64,000 nucleotides of DNA. Origin: Woeseiaceae bacterium. Lineage in GTDB: Bacteria > Pseudomonadota > Gammaproteobacteria > Steroidobacterales > Woeseiaceae. The stretch is taken from the NCBI GenBank assembly GCA_021773115.1, contig JAJFKS010000013.1:1-64000 (forward strand). The letters are read 5' to 3'. The position numbers were made by a program, and so were the translations under genes. The first letter of the stretch is position 1. Each line of letters opens with the position of its first letter. Below are positions 8,953 to 17,748 of this stretch, in pieces. The notes below the pieces were generated by a model, which was not told where the DNA came from, searched no databases, and was given only the letters and a program-made list of their open reading frames with translations.

Positions 8953-9149
8953 AAAATCGACTTAAGGTCCTTCGTGCAGAACGGGATTGGACGCAGGCTC
9001 AGTTGGCTGTTGAACTGGAGGTTTCAAGACAAACGGTCAATGCCATTGAGAAAGGTAAATTCGATCCCAGTCTGCCCCTGGCGTTTAAGGTCGCCCGACT
9101 TTTTGACATGGCGATAGAAGACATATTCCAATACTCAACAAAGTCCTGA
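8949..9149 (+). CDS. small XRE family transcriptional regulator
   Basis: 67 residues, a bare helix-turn-helix: KNRLKVLRAERDWTQAQLAV, then VSRQTVNAIEKGKFDPSLPL and a dimerisation tail AFKVARLFDMAIEDIFQY. This fits the compact YozG-like XRE group. It starts inside the stop codon of the preceding membrane protein gene (ATGA overlap at 8949-8952), indicating translational coupling. The tandem TACTTTACTTT repeats upstream of the operon are a plausible binding site for autoregulation. Confidence 0.9.
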   Translation: MKNRLKVLRAERDWTQAQLAVELEVSRQTVNAIEKGKFDPSLPLAFKVARLFDMAIEDIFQYSTKS

Positions 9150-9548
9150 CGCATTCGACGAAGTAAAGCTACGTCGAAGATGAACAATTCATGACGACAT
9201 GAGGTGCTGAATGCCTACGTGTTCGAATCGTTACGACAGGTCAGAGAAATCACGCGAGCGACCTACACAGGTCTAAATGGCAAACAGCATTCAATATGAT
9301 TAGCGCAAAGGACTTTGATTATGTGCTTTGTGATCCGAGTACGTTGTCCGTCGCGCACGTCGTTGAGCTACACGACCGATCTCACGAGACTACCAAGCGT
9401 ACCAAGCGGAGCCGTCGGCGCTTCGGTGAGTACCAATCGTCCGGTTGATCTGGATCGGAATTGCGACAGAAAGTGAGACCCGGATTACACCCACAATGGA
9501 ACCGTCGGCGAATTTCGCACGGGTAGCAACGGGGAGCAGGACGCGAAC
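9150..9548. other. intergenic stretch, no gene recognised
   Basis: About 400 bases between the XRE gene and the 3' end of the LysR gene. Short frames occur but none resembles a known protein or carries a convincing start site. I see no RNA gene or strong terminator. Confidence 0.35.
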
Positions 9549-10475
9549 TCAGCTACTAAAACTGGCCGTTTCCCGACCGCCAACACTGGCGAGGTCGGCC
9601 AGCAGGCGATCGATCAGGATCTGCACTCTGAGCGGGCGCAAGCGGCCCGGCGGAGTTACCAGGTGAAGCGCTATCGCAGGCGGCGACCAGTCGGTAAGGA
9701 TCGAGCGGGCCGTACCCTGTGCCAAATCATCGTCGACAATGAAGTCCGGCATGATCGCAATGCCAATACCGCTCCGAACGCTTTCGCGCAGAATGTCACT
9801 GTTGTTCACCAATATCGGTCCGTGCGGCTCAACGAAGTACTCGCCAAGATGTGCGTGCTTGAATCGCCAGGCGGCAGGGCGAGGCAACAGCGAATATCGC
9901 AAACAGGTGTGTCGGCTCAGCTCACCGGGGTGACTGGGTTCGCCATGCTGTTGTAAATAGCTGGGCGATGCGACAACGTGCAGCGTCACATCGCGAATCT
10001 TGCGCGCGAGCAAGCTGCTATCCGGTAGATTGGCAATCCGCAAACCCAGATCGAACCCATCGGCGATCAGATCAACTTTGCTATCGCTGAGGTGGATATT
10101 GAGCTCGATTTCCGGATAGTCGCTCGCAAACCGAGCCGCGAAATCGCCGAGGCACCGAAGCCCGAAGCTCATCGGCGCTGCCAGTTTCACAATACCAGAA
10201 GGTGTCTTGCTCCCTTCGCGTGCCCGGTCGCCCAACGTTTCTGCCAAATCAGCGAGCTGCTTTGCATCGTCGGCCAATGCAGCACCCGTCGTCGTCAGGG
10301 ATACGGCGCGGGATGTCCGGTGGAACAACGTGATGCCAACCTCAGCCTCCAAGCGGCTGATCGTCTTCGAGACGGTAGCCTTGCCGATACCGAGCGCACC
10401 GGCAGCTTCGGAAAAGCTTCCCAGGTCAGCCACTTTGGCAAAAACGATCCAGCTTTCTGCGTCCGAGATACTCAT
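9549..10475 (-). CDS. LysR family transcriptional regulator
   Basis: 308 residues. The first 60 form a LysR winged helix (FAKVADLGSFSEAAGALGIG, then KATVSKTISRLEAEVGITLF), followed by a periplasmic-binding-protein-like effector domain at about 90-295 with the usual VKLAAPMSFG and GIGIAIMPDF segments. It is divergent from the pirin-doxX-GST-DUF5996 operon, with a 94-base gap holding a clean dyad. By the common LysR arrangement it probably controls that operon in response to a small molecule, perhaps an electrophile or quinone (inference from neighbours). Confidence 0.93.
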   Translation of the reverse strand: MSISDAESWIVFAKVADLGSFSEAAGALGIGKATVSKTISRLEAEVGITLFHRTSRAVSLTTTGAALADDAKQLADLAETLGDRAREGSKTPSGIVKLAAPMSFGLRCLGDFAARFASDYPEIELNIHLSDSKVDLIADGFDLGLRIANLPDSSLLARKIRDVTLHVVASPSYLQQHGEPSHPGELSRHTCLRYSLLPRPAAWRFKHAHLGEYFVEPHGPILVNNSDILRESVRSGIGIAIMPDFIVDDDLAQGTARSILTDWSPPAIALHLVTPPGRLRPLRVQILIDRLLADLASVGGRETASFSS

Positions 10476-10513
10476 ATAGGCAACCTTACGTTTCTATTGT
10501 TTCTATTTCAATA

Positions 10514-10540
10514 CCCTTAATTCATCTCTATATTTAAGGG
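10514..10540. promoter_or_regulatory. putative LysR operator
   Basis: A perfect dyad CCCTTAA-N13-TTAAGGG lies between the divergent LysR and pirin genes, with centres 20 bases apart (two helical turns). This fits a LysR-type site, including the T-N11-A type spacing. Seen in sequence; binding inferred. Confidence 0.6.
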
Positions 10541-10569
10541 CTATCAAGAACACCATTGGAGACGTTTCC

Positions 10570-11292
10570 ATGATCACTCAAACTGCTCAAACCGAATTGC
10601 GCCCGTTCGAGTTGCTCGGGTCGGCAAACCACGGATGGCTCGATGCACATCACCATTTTTCCTTCGCGGGCTATCATGATCCTGCTCGCATGAACTGGGG
10701 TCCGTTACGGGTCTGGAACGACGACGTGATCGCGCCGAAGACCGGTTTCCCGCCGCATCCTCATGTAGACATGGAGATCATTACCTATGTCCGGAAGGGT
10801 GCGATCACCCACAAGGACAGCATGGGCAACGAAGGTCGCACGGAGGCCGGCGATGTCCAGGTAATGAGCGCCGGGACCGGTGTGCAGCACTCCGAATACA
10901 ACATGGAAGATGAGGAAACACGCATTTTCCAGATTTGGATCATGCCGCGTGAACGCGGCGGAGCGCCGAGTTGGGGTGCCCGGCCTTTTCCGAAGGGCGA
11001 GCGCTCCGGCAGTATGCAACTGCTCGCCTCGGGTTATGCAGAAGAGGATGCGCTGCCGATCAGGGCCGATGCGCGAGTATACGGCGCCACGTTGACGGCG
11101 GGACAAAATATTACGCACGAGGTGGGCGAAAATAATCGTGCCTATCTCGTTCCCGCCAAAGGACGGCTCACCGTGAACGGCACCGAAGTGAACGCGCGCG
11201 ACGGTATTGCGATGAAGGACGGGATTGTCGAAATCGTGGCCAAGGAAGAGAGCGAATTCGTACTTGTTGACACCTTTGGCCTCATTCACTGA
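10570..11292 (+). CDS. pirin family protein (quercetinase-like, YhaK type)
   Basis: 240 residues, a bicupin. The N-terminal cupin holds the metal site: PPHPHVDMEIITYV gives two His, and MSAGTGVQHSEYN gives the third His and Glu. The C-terminal cupin (about 150-238) lacks ligands, as usual in this subgroup. Relatives such as YhaK and YhhW have quercetin dioxygenase activity or act as redox-sensitive cytosolic proteins. It is the first gene of an operon with doxX, a GST and DUF5996 under a divergent LysR regulator, a set often seen in responses to electrophiles. Confidence 0.9.
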   Translation: MITQTAQTELRPFELLGSANHGWLDAHHHFSFAGYHDPARMNWGPLRVWNDDVIAPKTGFPPHPHVDMEIITYVRKGAITHKDSMGNEGRTEAGDVQVMSAGTGVQHSEYNMEDEETRIFQIWIMPRERGGAPSWGARPFPKGERSGSMQLLASGYAEEDALPIRADARVYGATLTAGQNITHEVGENNRAYLVPAKGRLTVNGTEVNARDGIAMKDGIVEIVAKEESEFVLVDTFGLIH

Positions 11293-11415
11293 ATGCAAGA
11301 ACGCACGGAGTTGAACCGCACGTTTCGGCCTGGCCTGATTGGACGCTAAGCGTGAAAAAGGCCGCCTCAGAAAAAGAACTAACAATCGAAGCGATTGCTT
11401 TACAGGAGAAATAAT

Positions 11416-11820
11416 ATGATCACCGAGAGACTAACCAAGTTTGCCCCACAAATGCTAAGTGTGCTGCGGATAACCTCAGGACTGCTGTTTCTCGCCCACG
11501 GCACACAGAAGTTTCTGAGCTTTCCGGCTGGCGAGCGCGCCGGATCAGGCCTGATGTTTGATAGCCTCGGCGCATATGCCGGCGCGATCGAGCTTGTAAC
11601 CGGCGTACTCATCACGCTGGGACTGTTCGCGCGTCCCGCCGCTTTTCTTGCATCAGGTACTATGGCGGCAGCCTATTTCATTGCCCATGCGCCGCAAAAC
11701 TTCTTTCCCGTCAACAACGGGGGCGACGCAGCGATCCTTTATTGCTTCGCATTTCTCTATTTTGTCTTTGCCGGGCCCGGACCGATAAGTCTCGATCAAA
11801 GGCGAAGGAGCATTCTATGA
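11416..11820 (+). CDS. DoxX family membrane protein
   Basis: 134 residues from the ATG at 11416, which has AGGAGAA upstream. Four hydrophobic segments with the DoxX signature: RITSGLLFLAHGTQKF near the start and GAIELVTGVLITLGLF in the second helix, then ASGTMAAAYFIAHAP. DoxX proteins are inner membrane proteins of unclear activity, sometimes linked to thiosulfate:quinone oxidation or oxidative stress complexes. The stop codon overlaps the ATG of the GST gene (ATGA), so it is coupled to it. Confidence 0.92.
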   Translation: MITERLTKFAPQMLSVLRITSGLLFLAHGTQKFLSFPAGERAGSGLMFDSLGAYAGAIELVTGVLITLGLFARPAAFLASGTMAAAYFIAHAPQNFFPVNNGGDAAILYCFAFLYFVFAGPGPISLDQRRRSIL

Positions 11821-12446
11821 ACCATCCAAAACTCTATACCATGCCGGGCACCTGTGCCTTGGCACCGAACATCGCGGTCGCATGGCTGGACGCACCGGTG
11901 CAGATTCGAAACCTGGAGCGTGGTGATCACAAAAAGGATCACTATCTTTCCATCAATCCGAAAGGGAAGGTGCCTGCATTGCAACTTGATGACGGCGATG
12001 TGTTAACCGAAGCCACGGCGATCCTGGCGTATCTCGGCGCCGAATGCGGTGACGAAAACTATGCACGCAATCGGGTGCTGAGGCGCAAGGAGGCTGAAGC
12101 CCTAAGTTACATGTCTTCAGAAGTGCACGCGACGTATGGCCCCCACTTTGCAATTCAGAAGTTTGCTGACAGTGATTCGGCTCAGAAAGAGGTAAAGGCC
12201 AAGACTTACGAAAAGTTGGCCGCGCATTACAGTTTCCTGGACGAGAATCTCGTAGCCAGTTCCGGTGACTGGTACCTCGGGGAGCGAAGCCTTGCTGATA
12301 CGTATCTTTATGTGCTGACCCGTTGGATCGAATTGACCCCATTGTCGATCGACGATTACCCGGCGCTCAAAAACCATCGGGCGCAAATGCAAGCCGATGA
12401 GGGCGTGCAGCTCGCCCTGCAACGGCAAGATATGGAGGTGATCTGA
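11817..12446 (+). CDS. glutathione S-transferase (beta-class-like)
   Basis: 209 residues from the ATG at 11817. The thioredoxin-like N-terminal domain begins KLYTMPGTCALAPNIAVAWL, with a Cys at about position 13 as in beta-class GSTs that use Cys in place of Tyr/Ser, and the cis-Pro segment NPKGKVPALQLDDGDVLTEA. The C-terminal all-helical domain has GDWYLGERSLADTYLYVLTRW, the typical N-capping Asp region. It conjugates or transfers thiols to electrophiles in the cytoplasm. Translationally coupled to doxX before it and DUF5996 after it (one-base TGATG overlap). Confidence 0.93.
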   Translation: MNHPKLYTMPGTCALAPNIAVAWLDAPVQIRNLERGDHKKDHYLSINPKGKVPALQLDDGDVLTEATAILAYLGAECGDENYARNRVLRRKEAEALSYMSSEVHATYGPHFAIQKFADSDSAQKEVKAKTYEKLAAHYSFLDENLVASSGDWYLGERSLADTYLYVLTRWIELTPLSIDDYPALKNHRAQMQADEGVQLALQRQDMEVI

Positions 12447-13411
12447 TGAGTGCCGGTAATGCGGAGGGACTGGTTTGGCCGGACATTTCGTATCCGGCAT
12501 GGCGTGACACCTGCTCCGCACTGCACCTGTGGTGTCAAATTGTTGGTAAATACCGGCTTGCGCACACGCCCTGGGTCAATCACTCCTGGCACGCCACTCT
12601 GTACGTAACGCCCCGAGGTCTCAGCACGGGACCAGTTCCGGATCCCAAAGGTAACTTGAGTCTCACCTTCGATTTCTGTGACCACAGCCTGGTCGCCGAA
12701 ATGGCAGGGGGTGCACGCAGCAGCGTTCCGTTGGAGGCCATGAGCGTTGCAGATTTTTTTAAACGAACCAAAAATCTCATTGCTGAGGTGGGCGGCACTC
12801 CGACCATTCAAGGGTCACCTAACGAAATACCGGACGCGAAACCCTTTGCGGAAGATGATGCTCAGCGACCGTACGACGCGGCGGCTGTCGAGCGTTATCA
12901 CCAGGCTCTGTTACGGATTAGCGACGTGTTCTCGCAGTATCGTACGGCCTTTATCGGTAAGGTGAGCCCGGTTCATTTGTTTTGGGGTTCGTTTGATCTA
13001 GCGGTCACGCGGTTTTCAGGTCGTGATGCACCTCTCCACCCTGGCGGCATTCCGGCGCTTCCCGACTCGGTCACCCGAGAGGCTTACAGCCACGAAGTGT
13101 CATCGGCGGGATTCTGGCCGGGCGGCGGCGGTATCGATGCGCCGACGTTTTACGCCTACGCCTATCCGGGCCCCAAACATTTTAGCGACGCAACCGTGAT
13201 GCCATCGCAAGCTGAGTTCAATAACGAGCTAGGCGAGTTCGTCTTATCCTACGATTCTGTACGCCATTCGCCGAATCCAGCGGCGGCGCTGATGGAATTT
13301 CTCCAGAGTACGTACGCGGCCGCTGCGGATCTTGGCGACTGGGACCGTGATCACCTGGAATGCGCCGTAGGAGAACCGCGGCGGCCACGCCCGCCGTTTA
13401 ATGAGAAATAG
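12446..13411 (+). CDS. DUF5996 family protein
   Basis: 321 residues matching my memory of the DUF5996 family: WPDISYPAWRDTCSALHLW near the start, PWVNHSWHATLYVTPRGL, and later PVHLFWGSFDLAVTRFSGR and GFWPGGGGIDAPTFYAYAYP. No catalytic function is established for the family. The density of Trp, His and Asp in the conserved stretches suggests a ligand or metal pocket (inference). It is the last gene of the LysR-linked operon and its start overlaps the GST stop by one base. No signal peptide or membrane segment. Confidence 0.85.
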   Translation: MSAGNAEGLVWPDISYPAWRDTCSALHLWCQIVGKYRLAHTPWVNHSWHATLYVTPRGLSTGPVPDPKGNLSLTFDFCDHSLVAEMAGGARSSVPLEAMSVADFFKRTKNLIAEVGGTPTIQGSPNEIPDAKPFAEDDAQRPYDAAAVERYHQALLRISDVFSQYRTAFIGKVSPVHLFWGSFDLAVTRFSGRDAPLHPGGIPALPDSVTREAYSHEVSSAGFWPGGGGIDAPTFYAYAYPGPKHFSDATVMPSQAEFNNELGEFVLSYDSVRHSPNPAAALMEFLQSTYAAAADLGDWDRDHLECAVGEPRRPRPPFNEK

Positions 13412-13494
13412 CCGCGCAAGATGCCAACTGGCTTGGGAGTGCGATACAACGATTTTGGCGAGACCTCAATACCGTTTCACTGCAATTCCTTTCG

Positions 13495-14364
13495 CTATGT
13501 TGGCTTGCGGAATCGCAATGTCATGCGATCTGATTCGCCAATGGCGCGGGTGTCTGGGTTGTCGGTTGTTGTTGGCGGCAAACGCCAAACAACACCGTCG
13601 ACAGGGTCGTTCGGATTGGCGTTTATCTCACTGGTTTCTTCCAGAACGAACCCAGCTCGTTCGAACGCGGCGACAACATCACTCTGTTTCAAGTATCCGT
13701 TATTGCCGTTGGTGAACTCGGCATCAGCATCTTCCGGGGCGCGGTGCTGGACCACACCAACGACACCGCCGGGTGCAAGCAGATCGAACATTTCGGACAG
13801 AGCTGAATCGACAAGCGGTTCTTCAAACCGAAACAGGTGGTGCATCGCCCGGAAGAACACGATCGCGTCAGCTTGACCGTTCTCTTCATCAGGAACATCG
13901 TCAATCGGGTAGCCAACAATCGGTTGAGCGGACTCAATTCCTTCAATGCTCATATACCGGCCCATCTGCGAAATATCAGCACCGAATCTTTCGTGATTGT
14001 CTTCATTCCAGGTGCTGAACATCTGAACCCAGAGGCTTTCCGGATAGGTCACGCCGATCATACGGCCCTGCTCGGCGGTGAAAGGGGTCAGGATCTGGGA
14101 GTACCAGCCGCCATTGCCAGGAAGTACCTCAACGATTGTCATATCCGGTTCAATTCCGAAGAAAGACAGCGTCTCCAGCGGATGACGCCATTCATCACGG
14201 GCCCGGTTTTCGTTTCGACGTTCGTCGGCGATGACGTCCGCCAATTTGGCGCCAGCCACCGGACGCTCTTCTGCCAAATTCGTTGAGGCTGATGTGGACT
14301 CAGCACCGTCGGAACAAGCAGCCAAGATCAGCGCCAGGACGCTGACAATACTCAAAGCCTTCAT
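13495..14364 (-). CDS. exported lipoprotein with class I methyltransferase-like fold
   Basis: 289 residues. The N-terminus MKALSIVSVLALILAAC is a lipoprotein signal with the lipobox Cys at 17, followed by a Ser/Thr-rich linker. The body has a SAM-binding type motif I (TIVEVLPGNGGWYSQILTPF) and a later ADAIVFFRAMHHLF and LLAPGGVVGVVQHRA, as in predicted methyltransferases of the COG4798 type. An exported methyltransferase has no obvious SAM supply in the periplasm, so it may bind another ligand (inference). It is convergent with the DUF5996 gene and stands alone. Confidence 0.8.
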   Translation of the reverse strand: MKALSIVSVLALILAACSDGAESTSASTNLAEERPVAGAKLADVIADERRNENRARDEWRHPLETLSFFGIEPDMTIVEVLPGNGGWYSQILTPFTAEQGRMIGVTYPESLWVQMFSTWNEDNHERFGADISQMGRYMSIEGIESAQPIVGYPIDDVPDEENGQADAIVFFRAMHHLFRFEEPLVDSALSEMFDLLAPGGVVGVVQHRAPEDADAEFTNGNNGYLKQSDVVAAFERAGFVLEETSEINANPNDPVDGVVWRLPPTTTDNPDTRAIGESDRMTLRFRKPT

Positions 14365-14815
14365 GACTTCCTCCTGAAAAATCGTGTCATCATTGATGTT
14401 CGAGTAGCATACCTTGCATGCTAATGCACGTTATCATAGAAGCACTTGGTTCTGTCATTTGCGGCCAAATGTCCCGCTGCTCTTTATTCTGATAGCGCAA
14501 GCGCCCTGGCTAGGTGGTCCGACATACCTAGGCAAGACTAAACGTCTCGATCCGGTTAGTGGGTACGCTGAATCTCAACTAGCCTGTGGCCAGGTTTCGA
14601 TGTTGCGGTCATCAACAGTCTAACTTTGAATCAAAAGTTAAGATTGGGCGCCGAGAGCCAACTTCTGACCCATTCATATCACCTAGGCTGAGAGCCTGCC
14701 TTTCCCAAAACTTGCCGCTCGCGCGTCTGCTTTAGAGGGACGCGACAGGCTGCATTCGGTTGCGGCTAGTACTAATACCTACGTATTTGATTACTCTGCT
14801 TCAATGTATCGTGAT
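14365..14815. other. intergenic stretch without recognised gene
   Basis: About 450 bases between the methyltransferase-like lipoprotein and the DUF6544 gene. No frame gives a recognisable protein and I see no tRNA, terminator or long repeat. It presumably holds both upstream regions of these divergent genes. Confidence 0.35.
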
Positions 14816-15658
14816 ATGAAGATCATTTTGGCAGCTCTGGCACTCCTTGCGATCACATTATTGGTTGTAGTCAGTGTGTGGCGCTGGCTCGATCACAATG
14901 CTGATGCTGTAGAAAGGCATCGCCTAATCTCATTACAGCCCGTCGCCCCGGTCCGCTTTGATCCTGCAAGCATAAAGGGCCTGCCTGAAGCTGCGCGCCG
15001 ATATTTCTTGTTTAGTATTGCGCCTGGCACACCGCTGCAAACGGTTGCTGAGATCTCAATGGCCGGTCAGTTCAGCCTCGGTAACAAGGAATCGCCAAAC
15101 TACATGGACATGAGGGCGCAGCAGACACTCGCGGCACCGTATGGTTTCGTTTGGAAAATGCATGCGTCCAGTGGAGCGATGCGGATCTCCGGTTCGGACA
15201 GCGCAAGTTGGACACGATTTTGGATCTTCGGAGTGGTCCCGGTCGCCCGGATGGGTGGGGACTCCGACCACACGCGCTCGGCATTTGGCCGCTACGTTGC
15301 GGAGGCAGTATTCTGGACACCGGCTGCGTTGTTACCCGGCCCCGGTATCGAGTGGCAGTCGGTCAATGAAAACACTGCAAGGGTCATCATCACGCATGAG
15401 AACTTACAACAAGACGTTGAGCTTATTGTTGACGACGTCGGGCGGCCGACTACTGTGCAATTTTCGCGCTGGAGCGATGCGAACCCGGAAAAGATTTATC
15501 GCCTCCAGCCGTTTGGCGGATATCTGTCTGAGTACCGCAGGTTTTCAGGTTTCACATTGCCGACCCATATCGAAGCCGGGAACAATTTCGGGACAGACGA
15601 GTACTTCCCGTTCTATGTGGCTGATGTCACCAATGTGGCGTTTCCGCGATCGGAGTAG
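14816..15658 (+). CDS. DUF6544 family membrane-anchored protein
   Basis: 280 residues from the ATG at 14816; an ATG four codons earlier (14804) is equally possible since neither has a clear ribosome site. One N-terminal hydrophobic anchor (ILAALALLAITLLVVVSVW). The body matches the DUF6544/DUF6920 pattern: LPEAARRYFLFSIAPGTPL, then a long beta-rich domain with WTPAALLPGPGIEWQSV and PFGGYLSEYRRFSGFTLPTH near the end. Likely sits on the periplasmic side of the inner membrane. Function unknown. Confidence 0.75.
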   Translation: MKIILAALALLAITLLVVVSVWRWLDHNADAVERHRLISLQPVAPVRFDPASIKGLPEAARRYFLFSIAPGTPLQTVAEISMAGQFSLGNKESPNYMDMRAQQTLAAPYGFVWKMHASSGAMRISGSDSASWTRFWIFGVVPVARMGGDSDHTRSAFGRYVAEAVFWTPAALLPGPGIEWQSVNENTARVIITHENLQQDVELIVDDVGRPTTVQFSRWSDANPEKIYRLQPFGGYLSEYRRFSGFTLPTHIEAGNNFGTDEYFPFYVADVTNVAFPRSE

Positions 15659-15685
15659 GCCAGTGCGCCGGTCGGTGAACGGGTG

Positions 15686-16015
15686 CTAAGTATCGTCATA
15701 TCCCCACGGCGCGGGAGGTGCATCGATCGTCTTGGTCAAATCGAAATCCATCCTGAATTCTCGACCCTGGCGGATCAGCCGATAGGTGAATCGCTCGCGG
15801 TAGATATACATCTGCCAGGTATTTTCAATGGATTGCGGAATCGCATTTTCGACAAACAGTTCATTTGAATACTGATCGGCCGGGAACGAATGTACCTGTG
15901 CCCACCCACCATCGACGGTATGGCCGCCATACTGGCTAACAGTATCTTCCGAGCCGTCGCTGTGTCGGTGATCGTGCTTGAGCGACAGGCCGGAACCCTC
16001 TTCTGTGCTTGATCT
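15686..16015 (-). pseudogene. 3' remnant of a CpcT/CpeT-type lipoprotein gene
   Basis: Reading the minus strand from the in-frame stop at 16016-16018 down to 15686 gives 109 codons with no proper start. They include LSLKHDHRHSDGSED, SQYGGHTVDGGWAQVHSFPA, ENTWQMYIYRERFTYRLIRQ and the end FDLTKTIDAPPAPWGYDDT. This pattern (HDHRHxDGxED, YGG, then FxxxFDLTKxxxxPPAPWG) is what I recall from CpcT/CpeT chromophore-lyase-like lipoproteins of proteobacteria. The N-terminal half and signal peptide are missing, so it is a truncated remnant. It abuts the recombinase fragment in another frame. Confidence 0.6.
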
Positions 16016-16256
16016 CTAGCCGATCGTCCGGTGCTAGATGTCGAACCTGCTTGAGTTGAATAGATATTAATTCGGATGCACGGTATGCCGTATTGATGCC
16101 GACAACAAACAGAGCTAGATTTCGAGGGGAGGGCGCCAGGTTCTTCGTGATCGTGTTAATGGCATTGACGGTCCGAATTGGCTCGACTTTGATCGTGTCA
16201 CCCAGTTTCGGGTGATTCGGATTGGGTTCGGCGGCAAGAATCTCAGGATTCAGCAT
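15936..16256 (-). pseudogene. truncated tyrosine recombinase (integrase) fragment
   Basis: The frame encodes 106 residues. Residues about 25-80 (TVNAINTITKNLAPSPRNLA, then LFVVGINTAYRASELISIQL and KQVR) resemble the start of the catalytic domain of phage/integron-like integrases, including the Arg of the first catalytic motif (RASEL). The remaining catalytic residues (H-x-x-R, Tyr) are absent. After about 16019 the frame runs into sequence whose other frame is the CpcT-like remnant, so the last 25 or so residues are not integrase. A mobile element scar. Confidence 0.65.
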
Positions 16257-16641
16257 TTCATTAACTTTTTGGTCATTTCTAGTAAAACGTAAGAGGAATT
16301 AATCGGGCAGTGACCTCCAAGGTACTCCTGAAACGCCGATAAAATCAATAATAACAACACTCTACAACTGCCCAAGAAATCTTAACATTTGTATAATAGT
16401 TGGGTAATCTGAGTAAACGAAGAGCACTCACTCGCAAATTGTGCATCTTTTCACTGCCATCTCTGGTCAAGAAAAACGATATCGAGCAGATATTTGGCGA
16501 AATCTAGCTACTATTGGTAATACCGTTCCAAATAAGAAGGGCGAATAACGGTAGCCAAATGAAACAAACGACTACGATCATCACGAATCAGCGAGTTTGG
16601 GAATCCAATTTTGCAAATTCCCTGTGCCTGCGCTGACCTTC
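16257..16641. other. AT-rich intergenic stretch upstream of the metalloprotease
   Basis: About 385 bases, clearly richer in A and T than the surroundings. No coding frame recognised. It lies between the integrase fragment and the protease gene and probably contains the protease promoter. Confidence 0.4.
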
Positions 16642-17748
16642 ATGTCGAAACGAACCTACCTCTCGTTATTGATACTGCTTTCGGTTACTGCACTTACGAT
16701 ATTCGCTATCTCAGTGGCGCAGAAACCGAACGAAAATTTGCAATATGTTCCTGTGTTGGAGTCAAAACCACCGAAAATTGGCGACAACGCGATATATCGA
16801 GCGCTGTCAGTTGCTAGAACTGATGAAATATCTCTCAAAGGGCAGGCGCGCATTGAGCTAAAAAGCATTTTTGCCAAATCGAAACTTTGGCCGTCGGGGT
16901 CGACACTTCGAGTAGCATTCATAGACGGTACATTTGAATTGCACCAGCGAATCGCCGGTATCGCTTCAACTTGGGCTCAGGACGTAAATGTCACACTGGA
17001 TTTTGGAAAATCAGATGATGGTAAGTCTTATCGCCGGGCAGGACCTAATGATACGAGCGAGATTCGCCTGTCATTTAATTATCCACAGAAACCGTTACGT
17101 TGGTCATATGTTGGCCTCGAAGCGCTGACGTTGGCATCTCCCGGCGATCCGACGGTGAATCTGCAGGGACTGGACGATGCGGCGGTCCCTGACGACGAAT
17201 TTCAATTTTTGGTACTTCACGAATTCGGGCATGCCTTGGGCCTCGAGCACGAGCACAGAAATCCGCAGGGCGGCTGCGATAGCGAATACGATTGGTTTTT
17301 GGTCTATATGGCCTATCAAACGCAATATGGCCTGGACGAACCAGCCGTCGATGAAATTTTAAGATCGCTGCCAAATAGCACTGCATTTGTAGCGTCGGAA
17401 CACGATGCGGACTCTGTAATGCACTACAACATGCCAGAGTGGTATTTCAAAAAGAAGACGAGCAGTCCTTGTTTCGTCCAGATGGCAACTCGCCTGTCTG
17501 ATTTGGATCGAGCCGGAATAATCTCAGCTTATGCCGTTAGTACTCTAGAAAGATGGAAATCGATGTTCTCGGATGTTCAGGGACTGATTGATCGTGGCGG
17601 GCTGTCAACTGACACGGAAGCCGACGTTCTAGAAGCGCTAGGCGAGCGCTTCGAAAATATGAAAAATCTGGATGCGACTGTCGAGTTCTTACCCGAGATG
17701 CGTGACCTGATGATTGATGGAGAAGAGAAATGGCACGAAGTAAAATAG
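16642..17748 (+). CDS. secreted metzincin metalloprotease (astacin/M12A-like)
   Basis: 368 residues from the ATG at 16642, which gives a hydrophobic signal/anchor at 8-26 (LLILLSVTALTIFAI). The zinc site is LHEFGHALGLEHEHRNPQGG (HExGHxxGxxHE), followed about 60 residues later by SVMHYNM, the Met-turn in astacin form. Asn/Gln-rich substrate loops and a Cys pair (GGCDSEYD, SPCFVQ) could form a disulfide. A 90-residue helical tail follows. The gene end overlaps the start of the 607-residue partner by 19 bases, so they are coupled. Lies between mobile-element remnants. Substrate unknown; the partner protein is an obvious candidate (inference). Confidence 0.85.
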   Translation: MSKRTYLSLLILLSVTALTIFAISVAQKPNENLQYVPVLESKPPKIGDNAIYRALSVARTDEISLKGQARIELKSIFAKSKLWPSGSTLRVAFIDGTFELHQRIAGIASTWAQDVNVTLDFGKSDDGKSYRRAGPNDTSEIRLSFNYPQKPLRWSYVGLEALTLASPGDPTVNLQGLDDAAVPDDEFQFLVLHEFGHALGLEHEHRNPQGGCDSEYDWFLVYMAYQTQYGLDEPAVDEILRSLPNSTAFVASEHDADSVMHYNMPEWYFKKKTSSPCFVQMATRLSDLDRAGIISAYAVSTLERWKSMFSDVQGLIDRGGLSTDTEADVLEALGERFENMKNLDATVEFLPEMRDLMIDGEEKWHEVK

